From Longispora sp047121295 (GTDB lineage Bacteria; Actinomycetota; Actinomycetes; Mycobacteriales; Micromonosporaceae): 64,000 nucleotides of DNA. The notes under the pieces were generated by a model. That model did no database searches and was not told the origin of the DNA. It saw nothing but the letters and a program-made list of their open reading frames with translations. The position numbers and the translations under genes were made by a program. Position 1 is the stretch's first letter, and each line of letters begins with the position of its first letter. Location: assembly GCF_047121295.1 (NCBI RefSeq), contig NZ_CP139447.1, positions 2,170,001 through 2,234,000 on the forward strand. Direction: 5' to 3'. This document shows positions 8,281-17,333 of this stretch, piece by piece.

Positions 8281-8979
8281 ATGTTCAACGACCTGACCGC
8301 CCTGTTCCTCAACTGCACGCTCAAGCGTTCCCCGGAGCTGTCCCATACCGGCGGCCTGGTCGCGATCAGCCGGTCGATCATGGAGAAGCAGGGCGTGACG
8401 GTGTCGGAGATCCGGGCCGTGGACCACGACATCGCCACCGGGGTCTGGCCGGACATGACCGGGCACGGCTGGGCGACCGACGAGTGGCCGGCGCTGTACG
8501 AGCGGGTGATGGCCGCCGACATCCTCGTCATCGCCGGCCCGATCTGGCTGGGCGACAACAGTTCGGTGACCAAGAGGGTGATCGAGCGGCTGTACGCGTG
8601 CTCCAGCCTGCTCAACCCCGCCGGCCAGTACGCCTACTACGGCAGGGTCGGCGGCTGCCTGATCACCGGCAATGAGGACGGCGTCAAACACTGCGCCATG
8701 AACGTCCTCTACAGCCTCCAGCACCTCGGCTACACCATCCCGCCGCAGGCCGACGCCGGCTGGATCGGCGAGGTCGGCCCCGGCCCGTCCTACCTGGATC
8801 CCGGCTCGGGCGGCCCGGAGAACGACTTCACCAACCGCAACACCACCTTCATGACCTGGAATCTGCTGCACCTGGCCCGGATGCTCAAGGACGCGGGCGG
8901 CGTCCCGGCGCACGGCAACCAGCGCTCGGCGTGGGACGCGGGGGCCCGGTTCGACTTCCCGAACCCCGAGTACCGCTGA
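8281..8979 (+). CDS. Flavodoxin-family NAD(P)H-dependent reductase
   Basis: This 232-residue protein has the flavodoxin/NADPH-FMN reductase fold. It opens with ALFLNCTLK, where the phosphate loop binds FMN, then ILVIAGPIWLGDNSS and the GGCLITGNEDG flavin-contact loop. The ATG at 8281 has GAGGA nine bases upstream; in-frame GTG 8266 and ATG 8272 are less well placed. It is last in the cluster that starts at 6595 and probably supplies reducing power or reduces quinones. The substrate is not evident. Confidence 0.85.
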   Translation: MFNDLTALFLNCTLKRSPELSHTGGLVAISRSIMEKQGVTVSEIRAVDHDIATGVWPDMTGHGWATDEWPALYERVMAADILVIAGPIWLGDNSSVTKRVIERLYACSSLLNPAGQYAYYGRVGGCLITGNEDGVKHCAMNVLYSLQHLGYTIPPQADAGWIGEVGPGPSYLDPGSGGPENDFTNRNTTFMTWNLLHLARMLKDAGGVPAHGNQRSAWDAGARFDFPNPEYR

Positions 8980-9016
8980 CCGTCGTCGTGGGAAGAAAGC
9001 ACAGGGGACGGGCGCG

Positions 9017-11821
9017 GTGATCCTGGAGCGCGATGTCGAACAGGCCAATCTCGCCGGTCTGCTCGACGACGCCCGGGCCGGCGCGGGCGGGATGGCCGTG
9101 GTGGTCGCCGCGGCCGGGATCGGCAAGACGACGCTCCTTGCCGAGCTCTCCGGGACCGCCCGGGCGGCGGGTGTGCGGGTGTTGGCGGCGCAGGGGTCGC
9201 AGTTCGAGCGGGAGTTCTCCTTCGGGCTGGTGCGGCAGCTGTTCGAGCCGGTGCTCGCGGGCGCCGGTGCCCGGGCACGCGCCGCCCTGCTGTCGGGGGC
9301 GGCCGGGCAGGCGGCGGCGGTGCTCGGCGTGGCTGATCCGGCGGGCGGGGAGCGGGGCGACTTCGCGATCCTGCACGGCCTGTACTGGTTGACGGCGAAC
9401 CTGTGTCAGGACGCGCCGGTGCTGTTGTGCGTCGATGACCTGCAGTGGTCGGACGCCGCGTCGGTGCGGTTCCTCGCGCACCTGCTACCTCGGATCGCTG
9501 ACCTGCCGCTGCTCGTCGTGGCGGCGACCCGGCCCGCCGATCCCGACAGCGACCTGCGCCTGGTGCACCAGCTCCTGGCGGACCCGCGCGGCGTCGTCCT
9601 GCGGCCGGGGCCGCTCGGGGCCGTCGGCACCGCGGAACTTCTCACCGCCCGCCTCGACGCCCCGGTGGGCGCGGCCTTCGCAGCGGCCTGCCATTCCGCG
9701 ACGCGGGGTAACCCGTTCCTGGTGACCGAGCTGGCCCGGCACCTGGTCGGTGCCGGAGTGACCCCGGTCGACGCGAATGTCGACCGGGTGGCCGCGATCG
9801 GTTCGACGGCCCTCGGGCAGATGGTCACCCGCCGCCTGGCGCACCTGTCGCCCGGGGCGGCTGCTTTCGCCCGGGCCATGTCGCTGCTGGAGGACCACTC
9901 CGCGCTGGCCGACGTGATTGCCGTGTCCGGTCTGTCCCTGCCGGCGGCGGCCGGGGCGATGACGGAGCTGGAGCGTACCGACATCCTGCACGAGACCGGC
10001 CCCGGCCGGGTCGGGTTCACCCACCCCCTGATGCGCTCCGTCGTCTACGACGCCCAGCCGGTCGGCGCGCGCCTGGCCGGGCACTCCCGGGCCGCCCGGC
10101 TGCTCGCCGACGCCGGGCACGAACCCGAACGCGTAGCAGGCCACCTGCTCCGAGTCCCGGCGAGCCGCGCGCCCGACCCGGCCGTCACGGACACGCTGCG
10201 CCGGGCCGCCGCCGACGCCCTGACCCGCGGATCCCCGGACAGCGCGCACACCTACCTGCGCCGCTGCCTGGAGGAACCCCTGCCCCGGCCGGACCGGCTC
10301 GCCATCCTCGTCGACCTCGGCACCGTCACCCAACAGTCGGACATGACCGCCTCCGCCGAACACCTGGCCGAGGCCGCAGCCCTGGCCGAAGACCCCGCCC
10401 TGAGGGTGCGCATCGCCGACATGTTCGCCCGTGCCCTGCACTTCACCGGCCGCAACGCCGAAGCTGCCGCTGTGTGCCGCGAAGCGTTACGCACCCCGGA
10501 CCTGTCGGCAGACGCCCGCCAGCGCCTCGACGCCCAGCTCCTGGTCCTGGGGATGGCCGACCGGTCGATCACCACGAACACCGGCCTGGCCGAGGCACGC
10601 CTGCTGGTGCCGGAGCCCGGCATCGGGGGCCGGCTGCTGGACTGCATCGTCGGGGTCGCCGACACGTTCGCTGGGCGCCCCGACGGCACCGCGCGCGTCC
10701 GACGCGCGCTGGCCGATCTGGACGTGCGCACCGCCGCGCACGGCCTGGAGATCTACCTGTCCGGGTGCATCGCGCTGCTGATGGCCGACCACCCCGACGG
10801 GATGGCCGTCCTCGACCGGTGGGTCGGCGAGGCCCACCAGCACGGCTCGACCGTGCTGTACGCGTACACGAAGGCCGCCCGGGGCATCGGCTGGTTCTGG
10901 CGGGGCGCCCTCGCCGAGGCCGAGGCCGACGCGACCGACGCCCTTGAGATCGGGGAGGCCAGCCTGACCGACGTGCGCCCCGCCGCTGCGGCCTGCCTGG
11001 CCAACACCCTGATGGCCCAGGGCCGCCTCGACGAGGCCGCCACGGCCCTCACCCGGGCGGGCGTCGACCCGGCCGACCCCACCGCAGGGTTCCTCTACAC
11101 CCTCGTGGAGAGCCAGGCAGCCCTGCACGCCCTGCGCGGCGACCCCGCCGGCGCGGCCGGGTGGGCCGCCCTCTGCGGGGAACGCTACGCGGCCAGCGGC
11201 GGCGCGAACCCCGCCCGGGTCGCCTGGCGCTCCCTGCTCGCAGGCGCCCAGCACGCGCTCGGCGACACGCCCGCCGCACGCCAGACCGCCGCCGCCGAAC
11301 TCGACGCGGCCCGCCGCTGGGGCGCGCCGCGCACTCTCGGCCGCGCACTGCGGACCTCCGGCCTCATACAGGGCGGCGAACCCGGACTGGTGTTGCTGTT
11401 CGAGGCCGTCGAGGTGCTGGTCGACAGCCCCGCCCGGTTGGAGTACGCCACCGCGCTGGTCGAGCTCGGCGCCGCGCTGCGCAGGGCGGGCCGTCGCGCC
11501 GACAGTCGGCCCCACCTGCACCTGGGCGCGGACGTCGCGGAGGTGTGCGGGGCCGGGCCTCTCGTGCGACGGGCACGGCGGGAACTGCGCGCCGCCGGAA
11601 GCCGGACCCGCCCCACCGCGGTCACCGGCCATGCCGCGCTCACCCCCAGCGAGGCCCGCGTCGTCGAGCTGGCCGTCGAGGGTGGCTCCAACCGCGACAT
11701 CGCCCAGGCCTTGTACGTGACGGCGAAGACCGTCGAGGTGCACCTGAGCAACGCGTACCGCAAACTCGGCGTGTCGGGGCGGCGCGAACTGCTCACCCGG
11801 CACCGCGACCGCCCGACCTGA
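9017..11821 (+). CDS. LAL-type LuxR transcriptional regulator
   Basis: This 934-residue large ATP-binding LuxR regulator starts with an AAA/STAND ATPase domain. Walker A is AAAGIGKTT at residues 31-39 and Walker B is VLLCVDDLQW near 135. A long helical TPR-like middle follows, and the C-terminal LuxR helix-turn-helix spans about 875-930, with LTPSEARVVEL, SNRDIAQALYVTAKTVEVHL and YRKLGV. The start is GTG at 9017. It begins 37 bases after the flavodoxin-family gene and may respond to a ligand sensed by the middle region. Its targets are unknown. A G/C-tract palindrome upstream of the neighbouring secreted protein is one candidate. Confidence 0.93.
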   Translation: MILERDVEQANLAGLLDDARAGAGGMAVVVAAAGIGKTTLLAELSGTARAAGVRVLAAQGSQFEREFSFGLVRQLFEPVLAGAGARARAALLSGAAGQAAAVLGVADPAGGERGDFAILHGLYWLTANLCQDAPVLLCVDDLQWSDAASVRFLAHLLPRIADLPLLVVAATRPADPDSDLRLVHQLLADPRGVVLRPGPLGAVGTAELLTARLDAPVGAAFAAACHSATRGNPFLVTELARHLVGAGVTPVDANVDRVAAIGSTALGQMVTRRLAHLSPGAAAFARAMSLLEDHSALADVIAVSGLSLPAAAGAMTELERTDILHETGPGRVGFTHPLMRSVVYDAQPVGARLAGHSRAARLLADAGHEPERVAGHLLRVPASRAPDPAVTDTLRRAAADALTRGSPDSAHTYLRRCLEEPLPRPDRLAILVDLGTVTQQSDMTASAEHLAEAAALAEDPALRVRIADMFARALHFTGRNAEAAAVCREALRTPDLSADARQRLDAQLLVLGMADRSITTNTGLAEARLLVPEPGIGGRLLDCIVGVADTFAGRPDGTARVRRALADLDVRTAAHGLEIYLSGCIALLMADHPDGMAVLDRWVGEAHQHGSTVLYAYTKAARGIGWFWRGALAEAEADATDALEIGEASLTDVRPAAAACLANTLMAQGRLDEAATALTRAGVDPADPTAGFLYTLVESQAALHALRGDPAGAAGWAALCGERYAASGGANPARVAWRSLLAGAQHALGDTPAARQTAAAELDAARRWGAPRTLGRALRTSGLIQGGEPGLVLLFEAVEVLVDSPARLEYATALVELGAALRRAGRRADSRPHLHLGADVAEVCGAGPLVRRARRELRAAGSRTRPTAVTGHAALTPSEARVVELAVEGGSNRDIAQALYVTAKTVEVHLSNAYRKLGVSGRRELLTRHRDRPT

Positions 11822-11848
11822 GCCGGGCGGTCGCCGTCGTGCCGGTGG

Positions 11849-13009
11849 TCAGACGACGTGGATGGTGACCGTCGCGATGTTGGAGGCGTTGGGCTCGCCG
11901 AGGCTGGAGTTCTGCCGGTACCGGAAGGTGTCCGTGCCCACGAACCCCGGGTTCGGGGTGTAGACCAGCGCGCCGGTGGCGTAGTCGAGGGTCAGCGTGC
12001 CGTTCGGCGGGGCCCAGCCCTGCTGAATGGAGTAGTACTCCCGGGTCCGGTCGGCGAAGCCGTCGTTGGAAGTCAGGCCGTGCGCGGCGTCGACGGTCAG
12101 GGTGCCGCCGGCGGTCACGGTGTAGTCGTCGTTGGCGGCCGTCGGGGCCGGTGCGACCGTGACCTGCACCTTCGCCGTCCATGCCGGGTCGGTCGGGTTG
12201 ACCCGGTTGCCGAGCCGGTCCTTGAGGAACACGTCGATGGTCACCGGGCCGGAGTAGTACGGGTCGGCCGGGGTGAAGGAGATCCAGCCGTCCGCCGCCA
12301 GGGTGGCGGTACCGAGCCCGCCCTCCACCGTGGCGACGACCGTGACGTTACTGCCGTTCGTGGCCTTGCACCGGGCGTCGTCGAGCCACCAGTTGCCGGC
12401 CCCGCGCAGCGTCACCGACGTCGGGTTGTAGTAGGTGCAGGTGGGCGGGGTGATCGGGATGATCGGCGCGATGCCGCATGTGAGTTCGCGGAAGTTCTGC
12501 ACGCAGTGGTCGTAGTAGTAGTCGTTGGGGGCGTGCACGGGCCTCGCCAGGGTCGGCAGGCTGGCGGCGGTGTAGACGTCCTCGTCGCTGAGCACGTCGT
12601 GCCGGCTGAACACCCACGGCGCCGGCGCAGGGCATGTCGCCTCCCAACCGGCCGGGTACGGCGGTGGGGACGACCACACGGTGCATCCGGTGTGGCCGGG
12701 GACCGTCAGACCGGGGGTCTTGGCGCCGCTCGCCCAGAAGACCGTCCGCCCGTCGGGCAGGGTGATGTCGGCGACCCAGACCCCGGGGCCCTTCATCGGG
12801 TCGGGCTTGATCCCGCCGCCGATGCTGCCGATCGGCTCCAGCCCGCCGGTGTTGAGGACGATCAGCTCGCCCGACAGGCAACCGCCGCCCTCGTCCGGCC
12901 GGCAGATCGCGGCCTTGGCCTGCGCGGCGGTGGGGGACAGGGCGGTCACGGCCGCGGCGATCGACAGGGCCGCGAGCAGGGTGGCGGCGACCCGGCTGAG
13001 TCTGCGCAT
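11849..13009 (-). CDS. Secreted protein with C-terminal Ig-like (Big_9/cadherin-like) repeats
   Basis: This 386-residue protein has a clear Sec signal peptide at residues 1-31, ending at AQA before KAAICRPDEG. The mature N-terminal half is Cys- and Pro-rich with no family that I recognise. The C-terminal half holds two Ig-like segments. The last one, with ANDDYTVTAGGTLTVDA and YTPNPGFVGTDTFRYR, matches the cadherin-like/Big_9 class found in adhesins. The ATG at 13009 has GAGGTAG upstream on the minus strand, and the longer open frame to 13165 lacks a signal peptide at its start. Surface adhesion is inferred. Confidence 0.8.
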   Translation of the reverse strand: MRRLSRVAATLLAALSIAAAVTALSPTAAQAKAAICRPDEGGGCLSGELIVLNTGGLEPIGSIGGGIKPDPMKGPGVWVADITLPDGRTVFWASGAKTPGLTVPGHTGCTVWSSPPPYPAGWEATCPAPAPWVFSRHDVLSDEDVYTAASLPTLARPVHAPNDYYYDHCVQNFRELTCGIAPIIPITPPTCTYYNPTSVTLRGAGNWWLDDARCKATNGSNVTVVATVEGGLGTATLAADGWISFTPADPYYSGPVTIDVFLKDRLGNRVNPTDPAWTAKVQVTVAPAPTAANDDYTVTAGGTLTVDAAHGLTSNDGFADRTREYYSIQQGWAPPNGTLTLDYATGALVYTPNPGFVGTDTFRYRQNSSLGEPNASNIATVTIHVV

Positions 13010-13096
13010 GGGAGTACTACCTCGATTCGGTGTGGGGGTTCCCGCCCCTACCGGGCGGCGTGCTCTCGACGCTACGGACCCGCCACACCATCCACA

Positions 13097-13112
13097 TTGG
13101 GGGAAACCCCAA
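13097..13112. promoter_or_regulatory. TTGGGG-N4-CCCCAA palindrome
   Basis: TTGGGG (13097-13102), spacer GAAA and CCCCAA (13107-13112) form a perfect palindrome 88 bases upstream of the secreted-protein start. Some LuxR-type activators bind G/C tracts of this kind, for example RamA and MalT, and an LAL regulator lies nearby. The link is inference. Confidence 0.4.
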
Positions 13113-13256
13113 ACCCGCGGGGCGCGCACCGACCGACCACCCAACGACTTGTCGTGAGCGATCACTCCACGCCTTCGCCAGCCTGCGCTGACCCCGGCCG
13201 CCCTGAGCGGCGGCCCTCCCGGTTCGCCGAGCGCCTACCAGGCATCCCTCGTGCCG

Positions 13257-13919
13257 TCAGGGGTTGAGTAGTCTCCAGTTCCCTTCGGAGATGACCTCGA
13301 CGTCTCCGTCGATCACCTTGATGGCCGTCTCGCTGTCGATGGCATACGCCCGCATCGGCATCGTCGCGGCCCACTTCTCGGCGTGGGCCATCGTGTTGCT
13401 CGCCATGCCCGGGTAGTCGACGTGCGGGAAGATCGCGAAGTCGACCACACCCAGCGTCGTGTCGCCGCCCCCGGGCAAGCTCCAGCGGACGAAGTCCTCC
13501 CCGATCCGCGGGGTCATCACCATGCTCCCCGCGCTCAATCCCACATAGACCGTGTCGTCGAGCGTCGGGAACAGGTCCGCCAGCCCGGACTCACGCATCC
13601 AGTGGCACAGGAACATCGGATCCCCGCCCTCGACCAGAAGGACGTCGGCCTCGCGGACCATGGGGACCCAGAGGTCCTCGCCGACGCTGGGCAGTGCTGT
13701 GAGTTCCAGTACCCCGAGGGACTTCCACCCCAATTGGGCCATGGGCGCCAGGTCTCCGCTGATCGCGCGGGCAGCCAGGACGGCCCCGCCCTTCTGGGCG
13801 TGCAGCGCCGTCGGGACGCACAGGGCACTGGACTCGGCGACCGGCTTGCCGAGCAGGCCGACGAGTGCGTCGTGAATGCTCGCGTTCTTGATGCCCGAGT
13901 CCGTGAGGAGAAGCCTCAT
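13257..13919 (-). CDS. Peptidase S51-family (PepE-like) protein
   Basis: This 220-residue protein has the class I glutamine-amidotransferase-like fold of S51 peptidases. The nucleophile elbow GLSAGSMVM places the catalytic Ser at about residue 129. The DVLLVEGGDPMFL motif before it is the usual S51 signature for the strand and oxyanion region. The ATG at 13919 follows GGGAAGG on the minus strand; the longer frame to 14048 has no ribosome-binding site. The predicted role is a cytosolic dipeptidase acting on Asp-X dipeptides, although many homologues are uncharacterised. Confidence 0.82.
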   Translation of the reverse strand: MRLLLTDSGIKNASIHDALVGLLGKPVAESSALCVPTALHAQKGGAVLAARAISGDLAPMAQLGWKSLGVLELTALPSVGEDLWVPMVREADVLLVEGGDPMFLCHWMRESGLADLFPTLDDTVYVGLSAGSMVMTPRIGEDFVRWSLPGGGDTTLGVVDFAIFPHVDYPGMASNTMAHAEKWAATMPMRAYAIDSETAIKVIDGDVEVISEGNWRLLNP

Positions 13920-14118
13920 GACAACCTTCCCAGCTAATGGACGATCCTGTCGGGCCACGCTAGCTCCCACCCCTGACAAGCCACCCTCGTCTACGACATC
14001 GACCCGCAGTCCGTCTTCGCTCGGACCATCACGGACCTCGAATAACACATAGCCAAGCGGCTTAGCTGAGCACGTCCCGAACCCGAATTCGCCAACAGGA
14101 TCGCCTCCAGGGGTAAAC

Positions 14119-14639
14119 CTACTTCTGGGTAGCTTGAGGGAGTCGGGGCCATGGGGGTGGAAGGAACAACGGGGTCAGCGAACCGGGAGGCATCGCGGGT
14201 GCGGTCATGAGGCCAAGCACACGGGCGGCGCGGAGCATGTGCAGGGTGTCGCCGTGGGCGTTGGTGACCCGCATCGTGGTGCCGTGGTCGACCGCGGTGG
14301 TATAGGCGGTCAGGAGCGCGCCAGCGGTAGCTGCGGCGCGCAGTTCCCGGCCGCGTCCAGATCGACGATGATCTCGTCGGGCAGGCTGCCGGTGATCGTC
14401 ACGAGGATCAGCCGGCCCAGCTGCTCGACTGCGTCGCTGGTCATGTCACCGGTGACGGCTAGGCGGACGCGTCGTTGGGCGTGGGCGTGGGCGTGGGCGT
14501 GGGCGTGGGCGTGGGCGTGGGCGTGGGCGTGGGCGGTGAGGGAGAACGGCACGTTGAACCCCGGTTCTGTCGCCACCGTGTGGTGGGGCTTGGCGGCGGG
14601 GTCCAGGCCGCTGAGTGTGTGCCTGAGCCTACGCGCCAC
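14119..14639 (-). pseudogene. STAS-domain (anti-sigma antagonist-like) gene with frameshift
   Basis: The minus-strand frame from 14639 to about 14335 gives an N-terminal STAS half with VRLAVTGDMTSDAVEQLGRL and EIIVDLDAAGNC. The domain continues in another frame, with AGALLTAYTTAVDHGTTMRV, TNAHGDTLHM and LRAARVLGLM, ending at a TAG at 14119. A one-base indel near 14330-14340 therefore splits the gene. The N-terminal half contains nine Ala-His pairs from a hexanucleotide repeat. STAS proteins of this type bind anti-sigma kinases in partner switching. The break is seen directly; a sequencing error cannot be excluded. Confidence 0.65.
14481..14534 (+). repeat. (GTGGGC)9 hexanucleotide tandem repeat
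   Basis: Nine perfect GTGGGC units occupy 14481-14534, preceded by an imperfect TTGGGC. On the minus strand they encode alternating Ala-His inside the frameshifted STAS gene. The six-base period keeps the frame, so copy-number change would alter peptide length without changing the frame. Confidence 0.97.
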
Positions 14640-14764
14640 GGCCCAGCAGTCGACGGTTGAACAGCAGTCCCCAGCCGCAAACGTACCGAGCGGTTGTTCA
14701 GGTGGGCGGCGTGCCGGGATCGTCGAAGTCGGTCGGTGTGCTCGAGGACGAACCGGCCCGCGCC

Positions 14765-15159
14765 GGCGATGACGACATCGTCGACGCCCACCGGCTCATG
14801 GAGGCCAACTCGGCCGGCGGGAAGCTCGTGGTCCCCTCGGCTGAACATGGGCGGGCGGCCCGCAGCTTTCCACGGATGCGGGCCGCCCTTACTCCGCTGG
14901 AGGTGGAGTCCTTAGATGATGACCCAGGATCGGCCTCCTCGGAATACCAGCTCGCCTCACAGTCGACGGGCCCGTTGGTCTGATGGCGGCGGGCGAAACT
15001 GACGGGATGCGGCTATTTCACTGAACCACCGGTACCGGTCGCTGCCGGTCGCTAGCGTTGGTGGTGGTGCCACGAACGACGGGCGGGCCGTCCGTACCGG
15101 TCGCGTATGTTCGCGGTCTGTCGCTGCGAAGTCTGATCCGTTGCCACTGGGGGTCTACG
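14765..15159 (+). pseudogene. Possible remnant of a zinc-type quinone oxidoreductase end, then empty DNA
   Basis: The plus-strand translation around 14775-14835 reads IVDAHRLMEANSAGGKLVV. This closely resembles the extreme C-terminus of medium-chain dehydrogenase/quinone oxidoreductases (AHRxMEANxxxGKLVL pattern). Nothing upstream in the same frame continues the family, so at most a relic remains. The rest of the stretch to 15159 shows no gene; the last 25 bases resemble the leader of the paralogous gene at 36902. Confidence 0.35.
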
Positions 15160-15848
15160 ATGGCGCGTTTCGCTGTAGTGTTTCCGGTCCCGGCGAGCGT
15201 GCGTGAGGACGGCGACCGGTTCGTCAACGAGGTCGCCGAGCGTCGCGAGGAGTGGCTGGCGTCGCGTCGGCGACTCGGTGCGAGCAGGGAACGCGGATGG
15301 TTGCAGGCCACACCGCAGGGGGATCTGTTCATTCTCCTGCTCGAAGGGACCGATCCGGTCGCGGCGAATGTCGCGTTCGCGGCGTCGCGGGAGTCGTTCG
15401 ACGTCTGGTTCAAGGACCGCGCCGGGGCCATGATGGGCGTGGACTTCGACCAACCGATCCCCGTCCGTCCGGAGCTGATCTACACCTCCGTCCCCGACGA
15501 CAGCGCAGCCGGGCAGGCCGTCGCGGTAGCGATTCCTCTGGTGGCGGGCAAGACCGAGGAGCACCGGCGGATCGCCGCGGAGGTCAACGGCCCGCGGCGT
15601 GCCGGGTTCGACGCCTTCCACGAGCGTGCCGGGGTGACGGAGGACTGGTGGATCCAGTCCACTCCGATGGGAGACCTCGTCCTCTGTACCTCGAAAGTGA
15701 TGATCTCGCCACGGCGATGGCGCACCTGGCGCGGTCGCAGGACGAGACCGAGGTCTGGTTCAAGAAGGCCACCCTCGACACCGAGGGCATCGACTGGTCC
15801 GGACCAGCCCCGGCGCTGCCTGAGCAACTGTTCGACTGGCGGGTCTGA
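15160..15848 (+). pseudogene. Frameshifted copy of the two-repeat ferredoxin-like-fold protein
   Basis: From the ATG at 15160 the translation matches the intact paralogue at 36213-36902 almost residue for residue for about 175 residues. It then leaves frame at about 15683. The paralogue reads GDLVLLYLESDD, whereas here CCTCTGT has lost one C relative to CCTCCTGT. The correct sequence resumes in the next frame and runs to the same DWRV terminus at 15848. The protein is an internal duplication of two alpha/beta segments, each with a WLQATPQGDL- or WWIQPTPMGDL-like core and a WFK motif. The function is unknown. Confidence 0.85.
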
Positions 15849-15950
15849 ACCTTTGACCACCCCGGGCTGCGCGAGGTGTTCGGGTAGGGACCGGTATCCG
15901 ACATCGCGCGCCTGCCCGGGACCTGAGCCGATCCCGGGTCGGGCCGCCGG

Positions 15951-17333
15951 TCACCGCACGGGGCTGCGGACAGGCCGGGCGGGGTCGTGGGCCGGGTTCG
16001 GGGTTGGCCCCGGTGCTGACCGTCGCCGGTGGACGGCGACCGCGATCACGGTCGCCAACGCGAGGCCGTAGCCGAGCCGCTGCCCGGTGAGCGGGGTCAG
16101 GTGCAGGTCTGCGGCGTACAGCGCGACGTGTCCGGCGGCGGCGACCGTCAGCCATGCGGCCCGTCCCGACAGTGCGACCAGGAGGACGAGGAGCAGCGCG
16201 TACCAGGAGTAGCCGGGTGTGGCGACCAGAAGGGCCGCGCCGACCATGACCACGGCCGCGTCCCAGGGCCGGTCGGGGTCGGCCCGCCGCGCCGTCCACG
16301 CCGCGGCCGCCACCATGACCACCGCGGCGGCGACAGGTGCCCAGCCGGCCGGGAGCACCATCGTGAGGAGGGCGAAGCGCTGTCCGGAGGCGTAGCCCTC
16401 CTCGGTGAGGTAGCCGGGGATGTAACCGAGGACGTCGGCGCCGACGGCCCACACGTGCGGCAGGTAGCCGGCGGCCACCGTGCCGGCGGCGGCGAGGGCG
16501 ACGAGCAGCGGCCGGCGGCGCACCAGCGCGGGGGCGAGGAGCCCCGGGGTCAGTTTGACCGCCACGGCCAGCCCCAGCAGCGCCCCGCCCCACAGCGCCC
16601 GACCCCGGCCGCCGCTCACCGCGAGCGTGGTGAGGGCGGCGCCGGCCAGGAACGTCGCCAGGACGTCGACGTGCGCGTTATTGCCAGCCTCGAGGAACAC
16701 CGTCGGGCACCAGGCCCACACCGCCGCCCACCGTGGATCCAGTCCGAGGCGGGGCAGAGCACGGACCAGGAGCAGGGCGGTCGCGGCGGCGATCAGCGCG
16801 GCGGCCAGCTGAATGGGCCGGGTGCGGCCGCCCGCGGGCGACAGGACGTGGACGCCGAGGAAGTAGGCCTGCGCGGCGGGCGGGTAGATGGTGGGCACGG
16901 TCGGCCGGTTGATCCGGGTGCACGCCCCGTCGGGCAGGCACCAGGGGCCGTCGGCGGGCCACAGGAACCCGTCGCGCAGTCCGGCGAGTGTCGGATCGGC
17001 TGGCGGATGGGCGTACGGGTCGACGCCGGCGGCCTGGACCCGGCCGTCCCAGAGGTAGCGGTACAGGTCGTCGCTGCTGCGCGGCGGGGCGAACGCGGCC
17101 AGTACCGGCAGCACGAGCCCGCCGAGGAGGATCAGCGCCACCGCCGTGCGCCGGGGCACGCGGAGCACCAGCCACACCGCCCCGGCGAACACCAGCCACG
17201 ACGCCCCGACCAGCGCCACGACCACCGACTGGGTCACGGGCGCGGACGTGGTCGACCAGGCCAGCGCCGCCAGGGCCGCGACCGCGACGCCGGCGCCCGC
17301 TGACCGCCACCGGCCGGGGGACCGCTCAGTCAT
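15951..17333 (-). CDS. GT87-type polytopic mannosyltransferase
   Basis: This 460-residue integral membrane protein has about ten to twelve hydrophobic segments. The first large loop carries APPRSSDDLYRYLWDGR, the acidic motif typical of GT-C polyprenol-phosphate-sugar glycosyltransferases (GT87/DUF2029). These transfer mannose from polyprenyl-phosphate-mannose outside the membrane. It follows the small membrane protein with an eight-base overlap and is the last gene of a four-gene minus-strand operon with a molybdopterin oxidoreductase and an epimerase. The acceptor is unknown. Confidence 0.8.
   Translation of the reverse strand: MTERSPGRWRSAGAGVAVAALAALAWSTTSAPVTQSVVVALVGASWLVFAGAVWLVLRVPRRTAVALILLGGLVLPVLAAFAPPRSSDDLYRYLWDGRVQAAGVDPYAHPPADPTLAGLRDGFLWPADGPWCLPDGACTRINRPTVPTIYPPAAQAYFLGVHVLSPAGGRTRPIQLAAALIAAATALLLVRALPRLGLDPRWAAVWAWCPTVFLEAGNNAHVDVLATFLAGAALTTLAVSGGRGRALWGGALLGLAVAVKLTPGLLAPALVRRRPLLVALAAAGTVAAGYLPHVWAVGADVLGYIPGYLTEEGYASGQRFALLTMVLPAGWAPVAAAVVMVAAAAWTARRADPDRPWDAAVVMVGAALLVATPGYSWYALLLVLLVALSGRAAWLTVAAAGHVALYAADLHLTPLTGQRLGYGLALATVIAVAVHRRRSAPGPTPNPAHDPARPVRSPVR

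Noticed and set aside
10487..11803. 438-codon minus-strand frame inside the LAL regulator
   Set aside because: The plus strand encodes a complete LuxR regulator over the same bases; the antisense product has no recognisable domain.
14481..14534. Ala-His repeat as a dedicated copper-binding peptide
   Set aside because: It lies in a frameshifted STAS gene and arises from a simple hexamer expansion; no metal genes are near.
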